From Galdieria partita (Eukaryota; Rhodophyta; Bangiophyceae; Galdieriales; Galdieriaceae): DNA of 64,000 nt. The notes beneath the pieces were generated by a model that saw nothing but the letters and a program-made list of their open reading frames with translations, was not told the DNA's origin and did no database searches. Shown piece after piece: positions 31,070 through 42,988 of this stretch (position 1 is its first letter; every line of letters begins with the position of its first letter). A program made the position numbers and the translations under genes. The stretch is taken from assembly GCA_025991245.1 (NCBI GenBank), contig BQMJ01000025.1, positions 62,001 to 126,000 on the forward strand, written 5' to 3'.

Positions 31070-33577
31070 ATGGAACAAAAGCGAGTTTTACACTTTTTGG
31101 CACGTATAGGCGATAAGGTCAAGCATAAGGGAGACCTCGAGTCACAGATTTCCAAAGCTCTCGAAACTTTACGCCCAAGGCTTTCTGGTGAATACAGTAA
31201 GTTGCTGTTTTTAGCTGCAAGTCCAAGTTGAGCAAAGTATTGTGAAGAGGAAATTGCAGGTGCCCTGTTAGAATGTGCAACATTCTTGCCACACAAGTCA
31301 GTAGCCTATGCGGTTCTTGGGGGAGTTCTTGCAGCGTCGGATACTGAAGAATGTTATTCGTTTGTACAGTATCTGGCAGAGAGTATTCGTGATAGATTGG
31401 AAAGAGATCTTCACAGTTGCTCGTTTCAAAGTTGTCGCGCCACTTTTCGTTTTTGTGCCAATTTAACACAAGCAGCAGTTTTTAGCCCAAAAAGTTTCGT
31501 TCGTTGGTTAGAAATCGTAATAGATGAAGCTCTCAAGTCTCCTGACACTGATCTTGGTGGCAATCCGCAAGCAAGGAAGGATTGTCTCTTCTGGTTGTGC
31601 ACCTCTACTTTACCTTGGTGTGGAAATATTCTTCAAGAGCGCTGCGCTTCTGAATTAAAGTCTCTTATAGATAAGATTTTGTCATTTCATCAACAAGCTT
31701 CTGACATCCTAGATGAAGGAGAAGGAGGAACACCAACTTTTGAAGATTTACTAGTTCCAGTGGAGAAGGATTATGTTCTTAAAAAGAGTCACAAGTTGAG
31801 ACAAGTTATAGAACGATCAGTTGCTAAAGAGTGGCCTCGAAAGTACGTCTGTTGGCTATATGATGCCTTTGACACAACGCTTGCGAGAGGTTTAGAAGCA
31901 AGTTTGCCTTTGCTTACGATTCCATTGCATAGCAAAAGTCATGTATATCCATTTCCTGAGTACGAATTATCCTTAGGAATGGCTTCACAAAGTGACATTT
32001 CCTATGAGGATCGTGATATGAATTTCGATAGAATAATGGAGCATGCTCCTACTGATGATACTGATACTTTGAGAGATTTTTATATATCAGAGCTCGTAAG
32101 TGACACAATCTATAGCTTGAAGGATAATCACTCCTTGGCAGCTGCTGTTCTGCTTTCCTTTTCGTTTTCAGAAGTGGAGCCTTTTGTAGACGAAATGCAA
32201 ACACACTCACACATTATTCGCACTATATTATCCAAGATGGTTCATTTGCCAATAACTGACGATTCCATTCTTTACTATCACGTTCTCCTCATAGATTTAT
32301 GCTGTATGGAGGGCTCACAAGCTCCTCTGAAGCTTTTGATGGCTGTAGAAGAAATGTTTGCCATGGCGGATAAATATGACTCAGAAGTGTTCGACAGAAT
32401 AACAGATTGGTTTGCCCGTCATTTAAGTAACTTCGGATACAAGTGGAATTGGGACGATTGGGTTTTTGTGACTGACAAGGAATCATACGATAACGAGAAA
32501 CAACTATATCAGTTGTTATTCTGCAAGGAAGTTTTACATAAATGTCTTCGCCTGTCATATTTCGAACATATTAGCAACGCAATTCCTGCTTCTTTGCGTG
32601 AACTTCTGACAGAACCGGGTAAGGCAACATTGGACGAAACAGAGGAAGAAACTGCAGTAGCATCAGAACTTGCAAAACATATGATTGGAAAGGAGCGCAA
32701 GCCCTCATCGGAAATCGAGGAATTCCTTTCCCTTCGTTTTCCTTTTGAGTCTGATTTGTCTTCTGCATTTTGTACTCTCTGTCGTGCTTTGCTTATATCG
32801 GGATCAAAGACTTTTAGTCACTTCGATGTAGTGACGGAGCGGTATCTTGATCTCTTGAGAAAATTGTTTGCTATGGATAGAGCCAATATGAAGAGATTGA
32901 TGATGTCCGAAATGAAAAATTATTGGAACAGTTCACCACAACATTTAGAGTACGTGTTGGAAAAGTTGTGGTCATATCGTCTGATTGACTGTTCGACTGT
33001 CTTTGATGCTGCGATTCCTCATCTGAGTGTAGAAGCGGATAACGAGAAGGCTTTAAAGGAACTAAGTGACGCATGGAGGTGGAAGTTTGTTCGCAAAGTG
33101 TTCGATAGGGTTAAAGAACACGTACAAATAGCTAAAGAAGAGTTGAACATGGCTGCGCAAGCTGCAAGTCAAGCAACTGAGGGGGAAATAGACGCTACCA
33201 ATTTGAGACTAAAGACGGCACAAGCTGCCAATGATAATGCCATCAAGGAGCAGAAAGAAATATTCTTGCATGCCTTACGACGCACTTATGCTATTATGCA
33301 AGCTTTGGAAAAGATCTCTGAGCACCCAACGGATGAAACCAACAGTGAATCAGCATCTCTTCGGTTTCGAAATTGGACATCTATATGTAAATGGAGAGTT
33401 CTTGGCTTAATGAAGGAGACTATTCGGAAACACTTGGAGTTGTTTGAAACCACATCATGGGAGTCCTTGAAAGCTACTTTGAATTTTCAAGTGCCAATAC
33501 AAGTCGTGGATACAGTTTTCCAAGAGTCAAAACAGTTGTTAAAATATTGTCGTGGAAAGACTTACAGTTTTTCTTAG
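31070..33577 (+). CDS. NCBP1: Nuclear cap-binding protein large subunit (CBP80)
   Basis: Exons 31070-31196 and 31248-33577 give 818 residues, the usual CBP80 length. It is a three-part MIF4G helical protein. Conserved pieces are LPHKSVAYAVLGGVL, the LPWCGNILQERCASELKSLI helix pair, ALRRTYAIMQALEK and a long coiled stretch (AKEELNMAAQAASQATEGEI). CBP80 with CBP20 binds the m7G cap in the nucleus and links capping to splicing, export and decay. I prefer the consensus donor GTAAGT at 31197; a GTGAAT nine bases upstream would also keep frame with a 60-nt intron. Confidence 0.9.
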
Positions 33578-33578
33578 A

Positions 33579-34459
33579 TAAATGAGAGATCTTGTAGAGT
33601 TATTTTGCGTCCTATAGGTGGTTACTTGTCTGCTACCACTTATTAACAAGATGAGGGTTGTGGATGAAACACTGAGATGAAGCATCTTACTTCAAATTAT
33701 CGAACTTCTTTCACTTTGAGAACACAAGTGATGAACTGTCATTTTCATAACACTGTAGCGAGTTCTTTTACTCACTCTCTTTGTTAAACCAACTCTCGTT
33801 TATCCTTTGTCTTCCAATTCATAAAGCTTCTCAGACCATTCGGCTATATCAAAAACAGGTTTTTGAATTGAGCAACTCAGCGTTTTGGAACTGGCAAAAT
33901 GACGAATCTATTGTACAAGAATCTCTGAAAATAACGGAATCTTTCTTCAAATATGTCAAAAATATCTTTGTTCTTTAACTAGCAAATGTATACAACCCAG
34001 GACATTTTCTCGTAACCATGAATCGCAATACCTGTGTTTCCACCAACATAGGAACAAGTAGCGAGCTACAAACAAGTAAACAGTACTTTCTGGGTTACAA
34101 ATTCAACATTTTGCCATATCCTTCATTACGAAAATAGAGAATAAATAGAGTATCGAATCTCCATGTAAAGTATCTCGCTAGCGCACTCGAACAGCCCTGC
34201 TGATCAATTAGGAAATAATGTCGTCCTCCCCACGTGAAACCCCAAGAGTGCAAATTCTTTATGCGGACGTGGTCAAAAATCATTCCTCTTCGTGACCGCA
34301 ACTTTTCTGGAATTTTACGTAACTAATCGATCGAAGGATTAGTAACTTACCCAATTGAGCGCAACTTGGCAGTTTTCTTTCGATCATTTGTTGGTGCGCT
34401 TTTACTTGGTACTGTAGAAGTTTAAGTATTGGTTTTTAAAAAAAACCACGGTTGTGTTT
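33579..34459. other. 880-bp region between CBP80 and the AP180-like gene
   Basis: This is the longest gene-poor stretch in the window. It contains one doubtful small gene (33677-33978, separate entry), then about 480 bp before the AP180-like start. An A/T-rich inverted repeat (TTGGTTTTTAAAAAAAACCA, near 34430) lies about 20 bp upstream of that start. No tRNA or snRNA signature is seen. Confidence 0.35.
33677..33978 (+). CDS. Possible small protein gene, two exons
   Basis: An ATG at 33677 opens 35 codons (33677-33782). A GTTAAA..ATAAAG segment of 44 nt can then be removed to continue at 33827-33978, giving 85 residues. The first part is basic and hydroxyl-rich (NYRTSFTLRTQ) and could be a mitochondrial presequence. 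The second part is helical (TIRLYQKQVFELSNSAFWNW). No family recognised. The intron signals are weaker than elsewhere in the window, so this may be chance. Confidence 0.28.
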
Positions 34460-37400
34460 ATGGCAACAGACTTTTTACCTTCAAAACCTGTTACCAGAAC
34501 AATGGAGGCCTCGAATAGGTCAAGTGCGGCAGGAGACTATTCTTACAGAGAGGCGCCGCCTCAATGGCGCCATGATTCTTTCAGCTCGAGAGGTGGCCCT
34601 TACTCTTTTGACAGTCACAATTGGAGTCATCCAAACAGCTTTCAGTCATATACAAGAACAAACAGGGAAACTGCGTCCTTTCGAAGTGTGGCCGGTGTTT
34701 CAACTGCAACTAACCTGAATCCAACCAGTGGTGGCGCTTTGGTTCCTTACACAACGAAACCAAGTGCAGATTATTATCGTTCTACACCTGGTCCAGTCGT
34801 CTTCAGTGCCGAGCCACAGTCCAAAAAAACTGTTGGCAACCAAACAAAGGTAGAAACTTTGCTAGTCAATGTTTTGGTTTTTGTAACTTAAAAGATTTCT
34901 AGAGAGTTACTCGTCACGTGAAGGCTGTTTTATCCAGTAATCTGGAAGCTTTAACGCTGAAAGTGACAAAACCAAAATATAGAGCCCCTAGAGAGGTCTA
35001 TGTCGAGCAGATAGTACACTTGCTCACAGGATTGGGAAGTCCAGGAGCAGATGTAAGAACTTGTAGTGACATTGTGAGGAAGTTATGGAACAAATGTCAA
35101 ATTCAAGATTGGAGGGTTTGCTGCAAAGCTTTATATGTTTTCGAAAGGTATGTATTTTTTGCGTATCTTGGTAGACACAAGATTGAATTGTTGTAGAATA
35201 TTTCGAGATTTGAGTTTCGAAGACTCCGTCTCGTTTAAGCGTTTCCTCTTGCAGAGGCAGAGTTACGTTTTACACGCAGGAGAAACCTTTGTAAATTTTG
35301 GTGCTCTTGCAAGGGTATGTCGACTTCCTTGTCAACGAAAACATAACTTTGTTAACTGGTGAATAGTTTGATGACAGTAACCCAGCCTCTAGACCAGAAG
35401 GGCCTCAAGTCAGCATTTATATCCGAAATTATGCCGCTTATCTTAGTCTTAGATTGAGCGGCTTTGAGAAGATGCAACAACTAACTGGAAAACATGATGT
35501 GAAACCCGGAAAGATGATTGATGAGTTTGGTAAGTGTTATTTGTTTTGTACAAAGGTTAACCATCTGAACTCTTATATTTAGGATATACAAGTGAAGCAG
35601 GCAAACGTGTTGTTGCAGAACTTCCAAAAAATACAATCTTTGAAACATTGTCACAAATGCAGGAGTTGTTGGATGAAATTTTGTTGAAAGTACGTCTCGA
35701 AGACGAGAACAAAGATAGCTGGTTTAGTACTGTGAAAGGGGTTCTTGTGAATGTAAGAATCATACAAGAAATATGAAAAGTGTTTACTGACAATTCTACA
35801 GGATGTGACTGTGATATCTTTGTATCCTGTTGCTTGTGACCTTCTTGACTTGTTCAAGAGTATACATGAAAATCTTGCAAGTCTCTTGGAAAATTTCTTC
35901 GATTTGGACCTTCAGAACGCATCCAGAGCCAGGGATATATATGCGCTGTATACCTTGCAAGTGCCTCGCGTTCAAGACTATCTAGAAATAGCAAAGGAAC
36001 AGTTTCGGTATGTAGACACAATATGCTTTTCTCTCTTTGCTTAATGAGATTTTAGTACTCGTGGAATTCCTCTTTCTAGTGACCTTAAATATCATCCTTT
36101 GGATTTGCTTGACGATATGGATGAGTATATTGCAAGAAAGAGTGGTGAAAGAGCCAACGATGTGGAACGCCCTAAAGTAGAAAACAAAGTTGAAGTAGAA
36201 TCTCCGACAGTGAAGGAACAGGAGTTAAAGAAGGACGAGAAGCAAGTGGAAAAGGATCTTATATTTGGAGATGATGAAAATACCCTTATTGAAGTCGAAA
36301 AATCGCAGGAGCAAGATGGAAAGTCCGGTTTCGACTTTTTTGCAGATTTTTCCACATCGCGCAACGAAAAAGTAGTAGGTCCAGCTTCTTCAAACCAAAG
36401 TCAAAATGGTGGATACAAACAGTTTGGAGCGTGGAAGGATCCCAATGAGCAATATTTTCAGCTGAATGTAAACAGATCGTCCGAGTTGTCACACAATATC
36501 TCTCCCAGACAGGTGAACAATTCAGTGGTGGCGACAGGCGCCAGTTTTCAGAACACTTCATCAAATAGCCGAATGTCAGTTTCAAAAGTTTTACAGGAAA
36601 GTTTAGAAAAATCAAAGAGCACGGAGAAAAAAGAGATGGCATCTAGGCAGAAAGAGCCTGTTGCCATGGACAGTGACCCAAATAACAAGAGAACCACAAA
36701 TGGAACAGTGGTTCCTTATAACGCTGTATCATTTAGTGAAACTCTGTCTGAATTTTTTGATAGAAGAGTTATCGAATCGAAGACAATAGAAGTTAAAGTG
36801 ACAGGTAATGAGCGTCATTGAGTTTACTTATTATATTGAAAGTTTCGAAGATCTTGAAGGAGAGTTGAGAGACTTGAAGAATGAGCAAAATTACCTGAGG
36901 AGTCGACTTGACTCTTTAGCGTCGGAATATGAGCGGAAGAGACGTGAGGCTTCACAGTTACGAGTTCAAGTTGTTTCGGCGCAAAAGAAACTCGAGGAAG
37001 ACTTGTCAAAGCTGAAACCGTAAGACATCTTTATTTATGCTTGTTTGGTTTCCACTTATTCTTTCATAGGAACGAATCGTTGGATGCAGGAGAACAGCTG
37101 AAGATGGATTTTGAAAGAAGAGTGAAGGGCAACGAGAGACTCTCCAACGAGTTGAACGTGCTGTATCAAGATGTTCGGACCTTGTCGACTAAAACTCCGT
37201 TGGATATTAGCACTGTTCGGAGGGCTTTGGATAACATACTGGAGGAATTTTATCGTTTGCCTTCAATGAAAAAGGATGCACTAGCTTCAGGTTCTTTGCT
37301 ATTCACTCAGAAGATTATGGATTCGCAAACGCTTAGTCAGTTGATTGGTTTTTTAGACGAGATATATCGAGCTGTGTATTATGCACTTAAGGTAGGCACT

Positions 37401-37724
37401 TTTCAAGAGAAACTGTCTTTGCTTATTCTTCAATAGAATGCGTCGGAGAATAGTGTGTCAAATACTTTCAATTTTGCAGACGTTCAAAGTGCTGCTTTCA
37501 ATATATATGAGCTGCGAAAGAAATTTACAACATCGTTTGATATACTTTCATCGGATATCAAGAAAATAGCCACAGCATTGGAACAGCAACAGGGTGTCTC
37601 GACTGGGACATTTATAGCTGCTGAAAGCACCTATGATGATGATAGCTCTAGCAGCAACTCGGAATTTGAGATGAATGGGAAATATCAAGGACCTCGATAT
37701 CGCAATCCATTCGATGAAGATTAA
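34460..37724 (+). CDS. ANTH-domain clathrin assembly protein (AP180/CALM-like)
   Basis: Ten exons give 939 residues: 34460-34849, 34903-35147, 35197-35314, 35367-35529, 35583-35752, 35802-36007, 36056-36804, 36851-37019, 37070-37391 and 37437-37724. The ANTH domain covers about residues 131-430: VLSSNLEALTLKVTKPKYRA, then SIYIRNYAAYLSLRL, then LEIAKEQFRTRGIP. It binds PI(4,5)P2 and clathrin at the plasma membrane or endosomes. It is unusual in carrying a ~130-residue Ser/Tyr-rich extension before the ANTH domain. After it come an acidic linker, a coiled coil (LEGELRDLKNEQNYLRSRLD), a second helical region and a terminal NPF motif (RNPFDED), a known EH-domain ligand. Exon 8 uses the acceptor at 36850; earlier AG choices break frame. 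Confidence 0.88.
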
Positions 37725-37959
37725 GGGGATCCTTATTTTTGATATAAGTTGTGACTGTAGATACTTGGTTCCCTTGTACACAGAACCTGAAATGTTTTGT
37801 GGTGTTGTTTTAGTATTCCTGTTGTAAAGATGACAATTTTTGTCATAAGGTAGGAAAGAAGGATAGTATATATATATAAAAGCAGAGATATATATTGCTT
37901 TGTTGTTTCTTTATGTATCTTTACAGACAGCCATGTTTTGTCGTCTGAGCTTTGCAGAC

Positions 37960-38743
37960 TTATACACAACAGATAACAAGAATATCTATTAATGCCAAGC
38001 CTCCAAGTACTATGCTAGTTACACCAACAGGCAAATACCACTTGTGATATTTACTTGTTATTGCTTGATAACAGTCTATTGTATAGTTACAGCCACTTGT
38101 GACGCTATTGGTACAAGCCTTGTCAAATCCGCAACAATGATAACGGTCTTCGATTGCTACAACTGAGGAAGGATGGTTTTGCTCAGTATTTTTCCAAGAA
38201 TCACACAGTGTCGACTTCAGAGTAGAGACGTTATCTCCGTTGGCCAACATAAGAGTTACTATTGCCATAAACAACAAGACAAGGAATACCGCAACCAAAA
38301 GAATAAAATAGATCAACTTGAAGAACTTTCCACAAAAACCGGAATGAAATGCAACAAATCCAACAGCTCCGATGACTGCTAAAGTTGCTCCAACCACTAT
38401 AGCAGCTATTCCAAAGTTTGTGACTGCACTCCAAAAACCTTCCACTAGTTAGCTTTCCAAAATTGTTTACAAAATTACGCAGAACATACTACTTGTCCAG
38501 TCCAAATCAAACTTTCCTGAGTGGGTTACTTCCGCATATATTCCTACACCCACAAGCGTTAGTCCACCAAGCTAAGACAAGTTAGTCCATGAGAGTTCTC
38601 CATTGGAAACAACATACCAAAAACAGAGCGGACATTAGCCCGTGATATAACATGGAGAAAAGTCCTTTGTTATCTCTTTTAGAGCCCATACTGCGGTAGC
38701 TGCTTTTCCTAAAGTTACCACTAAAGAACCTTGTCTTTCTCAT
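37960..38743 (-). CDS. Tetraspanin
   Basis: Exons on the minus strand, 38743-38618, 38571-38493 and 38444-37960, give 229 residues. A basic cytosolic start precedes four membrane helices: LMSALFLLGGLTLVGVGIYA, FGIAAIVVGATLAVIGAVGF, LIYFILLVAVFLVLLFMAIV and the C-terminal VGVTSIVLGGLALIDILVIC. The large loop between helices 3 and 4 has the CCG motif (RYHCCGFDKACTN) and six cysteines in all, the tetraspanin signature. Tetraspanins organise membrane microdomains. Splicing exons 1 and 2 rebuilds helix 1, which supports the model. The partner and location are unknown. Confidence 0.85.
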
Positions 38744-39132
38744 ATTTGCCAAACAGCCAAACACAAATCGTTTTACAACGTCAGCACAAATCAGCTAGTT
38801 GAGGGAAAAATGCTTAAAGATACTTCCACGTGGCTAAGACTGAGGTTGAATTGAAATATTTCAAGCTGACTGGAATTCTTTTAGAAAAGTGCTTTTACTG
38901 AAAATGAAATATTTGTTAGACCTACAAGTCTATCGATACAATGTTATCCATGATTGTAACTGGAAAACAGATGAGGAAAAAATTTCATTTTGCATTTGAT
39001 CCAACACAGTGTTTCTTATATTCTGTAGAATTTCTAGAGCTATCTCATTCTATTGTATTGGTCAAAAGTTCACTTTGCAGAATCGCAAATATTCATTGGC
39101 CATTTTGGAAGTAAAAGAGACGATTGGGGGGA
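38744..39132. other. Divergent intergenic region with a CACGTG palindrome
   Basis: A 389-bp spacer between the tetraspanin and YIPF start codons. A perfect CCACGTGG (G-box-like) sequence lies near 38827. Such a core is a common bHLH/bZIP site, but a single copy is weak evidence. Confidence 0.3.
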
Positions 39133-39985
39133 ATGGCAACAATGGCAGCCAATAGTAAAGGAGAGTTTCTGGAACCCGACTATGGAGCTGCAGACACAAG
39201 TCATTATGTGGAAAATTGGGACCAACCTTCTTTGGAACCTTCCCAGACGACAGCCTCTGTTCATCTTTCGTACCTGAAAAACTTTTTCGACTTGGATACT
39301 TCCGTAAGAGACACTCGATCTTCAACACCTAATATGACTGGCTCAAGGACAGTTAGGATTTTCTATTACGTTGTCGACGGGCGTTGTTTCCCATCGGCAA
39401 AAAGATTCTTGACAATCCGGACAACGAAGAGGCCGACATTTATGGTTGGGTATGGATACCGACAACCGTAATTCTGGTACTATCCGTCAACTCTAGTTTA
39501 TTCGTGTTTTTCAGTGCACTATTCCATCAACAAGATGCTTCAGTTTCACATATATCAGGTGTCAATTTTCGGAAGTTCTGGATATTCAGCGTCTTGGTTT
39601 ATGGCTATAACATCGTTATTCCGGCCATTCTATGGGGCGTACTTGTTTGCACCACGAGTCGACAACCTATTTTACACTTGTTTTGTATTTATGGCTATTC
39701 GTGTACAAGTTACATTTTTGCTTCGCTTATAAGTATTATACCCTTTGAAGTTATTTATATTGTTTCATTTGGTAAGATATCAACTCAAGTATCGAAAGCT
39801 ATGTTTTTACGTATGTGACAGTGATTGCCTCTATCGTTTCTTCTATTACGTTATTTCGTAACATTTTTAGTGAAGACGAGGTTTCTGAATCTACGCGATC
39901 ATTGTATTTATTCAAGATAATAGCCACGTTGTTGCACGTAGCTTTTGGAATTGGGCTGTTGATGGTCTTTTTGTATGGAACCTGA
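39133..39985 (+). CDS. YIPF-family Golgi membrane protein (Yip1 domain, YIPF1/2-like)
   Basis: Exons 39133-39303, 39357-39771 and 39822-39985 give 249 residues. The cytosolic N-terminus holds the conserved LKNFFDLDTSDFLLRCRRAL followed by PIGKKILDN and the Yip1 motif DIYGWVWIPTT. Five membrane helices follow, including the paired FWIFSVLVYGYNIVIPAILW and LFCIYGYSCTSYIFASLISI segments. Yip-family proteins bind Rab GTPases and act in ER-Golgi and Golgi traffic. The intron 1 acceptor at 39356 rather than 39352 is needed to recreate the conserved FFDLDTSD region. Confidence 0.85.
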
Positions 39986-40156
39986 ACTTTGTTAAGCTCA
40001 TTTACGTATTAAGATACAATGAAACTTATGTTGAGTATGAATATGATTGGTTTCTCGACGAAAACTGTAAAAGTCCTCCATTGGCATAAACTTTTGAACA
40101 AAGCCTTAGATAGTCAAGCCATACATTCTTCCTACTCCTATTGTTGAATTTTTCGC

Positions 40157-42337
40157 ATGGAGAGGTGTGTAGGTTTAGTTGACATTTCCAGCAACAAAAG
40201 TTGTCTCAATGTCAATAGGAACAAGACAACTACTTTCTTATTGTTGTTGAGTAGTCGTAACTTCAACTATTCAACCAGGATTAGCTTATGTAAACGCTGT
40301 CTATTGAGGCATCCGAGAAACTGTATTTCTACTGGGTATAAACTACCAAAGCACAAAGAAAACCCCTACTTGTGGCCTGCCTGTTCTTCAGTAACCGATG
40401 AAACTCTGACTGAACTTAACAAGGAACCTTTTCATATCGTTTCCAATCCCCCAAAGAGAAACTGTCTTTGTGAACAAATAGACAGGAGCAAACTTGGAAG
40501 TGAACTTGTTCTGCAAGGTTGGGCGCAATCTGTCCGAAATAAAGGCAATATTATCTTTATTGTATTGAGAGACCGATCTGGAACCATTCAGTGCATAGTT
40601 GATAGTCGCTGTGAAGATCATGTACGATTGGTAGCCAACGTAAGTATTCACTTTTGTTTGGTTTATTGTTCTTTGAGTCTTCTTTAGAAAGTTAGATTGG
40701 AATGTGTTATTTCTGTCAAAGGCATTTTATGTCTTAGAGAAGAGTTTTCTATGAATCGTACTGTTCCTAATGGAGAGTTTGAAATAGTCGTTCAACAGTT
40801 GGATATACTTGCTTCCACTTTACCACTTCCATTCGCGATAACTCCAAGCAAAGCAAAGGAAGAAGATATAAGTGAAGAGGTCCGATTGCGCTATCGTTAT
40901 TTGGATTTGAGAAGAAAACAAATACAATCGAATCTCATCACTCGTCATCGAGTTTGCATGTTGGTTAGAACTTATCTGGATTCTTTTGGTTTCATTGAAA
41001 TAGAAACTCCATACCTGACCAAGTCAACAGCTGAAGGTGCGAGGGACTATATCATACCTTCTAGAGTCCATCCTGGAAAGTGTTATGCTCTTCCACAATC
41101 ACCGCAGTTGTATAAACAAATTTTGATGACTGCTGGAATGGAAAAATATTTTCAAATCACTCGATGCTTTCGCGATGAAGACCTTCGTTTCGATCGCCAA
41201 CCTGAGTTTACTCAAATTGATTTAGAAATGTCCTTTGTGGATAAGGAGCAAGTGATGAATATATCCGAGAACCTTATAAGGAAAGTTTTCAAGGAGATTA
41301 TAAACTATGAAATTGGAAGTATACCTATAATGGATTATCAAGATGCTATTCGTCATTACGGTGTAGATGCTCCAGACCTTCGGTTCGATATGCACTTGTT
41401 TGATATTACTCACACTCATGAGGTTCAAAGTTGTAAATGGGATCTAGTTAGTGAGAGAATCCGACGAGGAGAAATCATAAAAGGTTTTATTATTCCTGGA
41501 AAGTCGATACTAATTACTAGGAAGCGCATAGATGAATATAAGAACTTTGTAAAAGACTATGGATTGGAAACTTTATTTTATGGGAAAATAGAAGAGAATG
41601 GAGGAGTTGTGGAAGGTCCTATGAAGAAGTTAGTGGAAAGAGTGGAATTCGATTCTAACAGCAACTCCATAGGAAATGTATTCCGTTTGTTGAATATCAG
41701 TTTGTCAAAAGGAGACTTTATTTGGCTTGGTGTAGGTGAACCATCTTGTGTGAATAATAGTTTGGGTCGACTTCGAGTTCGAGTAGCCAAAGATTTGCAA
41801 ATTGTTCCTAAAGAACGCTTTTCTCTGTGTTGGGTTGTCCATTTTCCTTGTTTTGAGTACGATACGGTTCTTCAACGTTATGTTGCAGTTCATCATCCGT
41901 TTACTAGTCCTGTTGTGGAGGATATTCCTCTTATCTATGATAACAAACTTGATTCTATTTTGAGTATACGGGCAGCAAGTTATGATTTGGTTTGTAATGG
42001 TCATGAGATTGGCGGAGGTTCCATTCGTATTCATTCTCCACAATTACAACAACAAATATTTCATCTCTTAGGTATGTCCTCTGAGCAACAACGAGAAATG
42101 TTTGGATTTCTTCTCGATGCATTGTCTTATGGAACGCCACCTCATGGAGGCATTGCTTTTGGTTTAGATCGATTACTAATGCTTTTGACCCATTCTGAAA
42201 ATATAAGAGACGTTATTGCTTTTCCAAAGACAACTTCAGCTCTAGAACTCATGAGTGGAGCTCCAGAAAAGGTATCCAAAGAACAACTAGACGAAATTCA
42301 CATTGGTTGGAAAGATGAAATAGCAAATAAGATATAG
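40157..42337 (+). CDS. Aspartyl-tRNA synthetase, bacterial/organelle type
   Basis: Exons 40157-40639 and 40688-42337 give 710 residues. The N-terminal ~110 residues have no counterpart in bacterial enzymes and are basic and Ser-rich, fitting an organelle transit peptide. Then come an OB-fold anticodon domain ([20 protein letters not shown]), class II motif 1 ([20 protein letters not shown]), motif 2 ([18 protein letters not shown]), a GAD insertion typical of bacterial AspRS, and motif 3 ([13 protein letters not shown]). It charges tRNA-Asp in plastid and/or mitochondrion; dual targeting is common for such enzymes. The TA repeat at about 42346 is in the 3' leader. Confidence 0.92.
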
Positions 42338-42371
42338 CAAGAGCATATATATATATATGAGTTGAAATCTT

Positions 42372-42771
42372 TTATTTCGTTTGTTCTTTAGGAGTGGTTG
42401 GACTTTGCATATCGTTTCTTCCAAACAGTTCTTCCTAATCATCATAAACTTGCAAGGCCAAAAAGAGAAAACCTTCTTACTAAAGTTTGTCCTGCTCTTT
42501 GATAAGTTCCACCCTGTTTGGACATTTCAGGACAAGGTCTATAAACTTTGATAGGCCACCACTTCCAAATGGCTCCCAGACCTCCCACTATACGTCCCTT
42601 TCCATCACAACCTCTTAAAACTCCACTTTCACGACCACAACCTAAACAACTTTGTTCTAAAGCTTTCCATAGATATTTACTATTTTTGGAATAAACATTC
42701 TTTCTTCTCTGTTGTGCGACAAAAGATTTGTGCTGTGTTGCTATTTCCAATGGCACGAAAGCAAACAACAT
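42372..42771 (-). CDS. Small Cys/Trp protein resembling conserved plant-lineage proteins of unknown function
   Basis: Exons on the minus strand, 42771-42481 and 42434-42372, give 117 residues. The core reads CLGCGRESGVLRGCDGKGRI, then IWKWWPIKVYRPCPEMSKQG and GQTLEELFGR. Reading without the 46-nt intron would end in a run of unrelated residues, while splicing gives the family-like ending LEELFGR. The paired CxxC-like cysteines could bind a metal. I recall similar short proteins in plants and algae, probably plastid-located, but cannot name a function. The N-terminal 40 residues are basic and could be a transit peptide. It ends 34 bp from the AspRS stop. Confidence 0.65.
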
Positions 42772-42988
42772 TTCCTACAGGAGATGAAATACAATCTCCA
42801 TGGCATGATATTTTCATCATCTTTGTGTGGTTTGAAACCGAAAACACTTTGAGTGATCAAGAATATGAGTACATTAGAATGATGTATAACTACAATGGCA
42901 GCTGAGCATATTCAACTACTTTCTACATTGAAAGAAGATTGGGTTGGTCATAGAGTGATCTGAACAGGCCTTGCGAGTTTCCATTGGA

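Noticed and set aside
33578-33760. Possible box C/D snoRNA (GATGAA and CTGA-like words after CBP80)
   Set aside because: Box spacing and terminal stem are not convincing, and such words are common in AT-rich sequence.
37865-37890. TATA-like run (tatatatatataaaag)
   Set aside because: It lies between two convergent 3' ends, so no promoter is expected; it is simply a short AT repeat.
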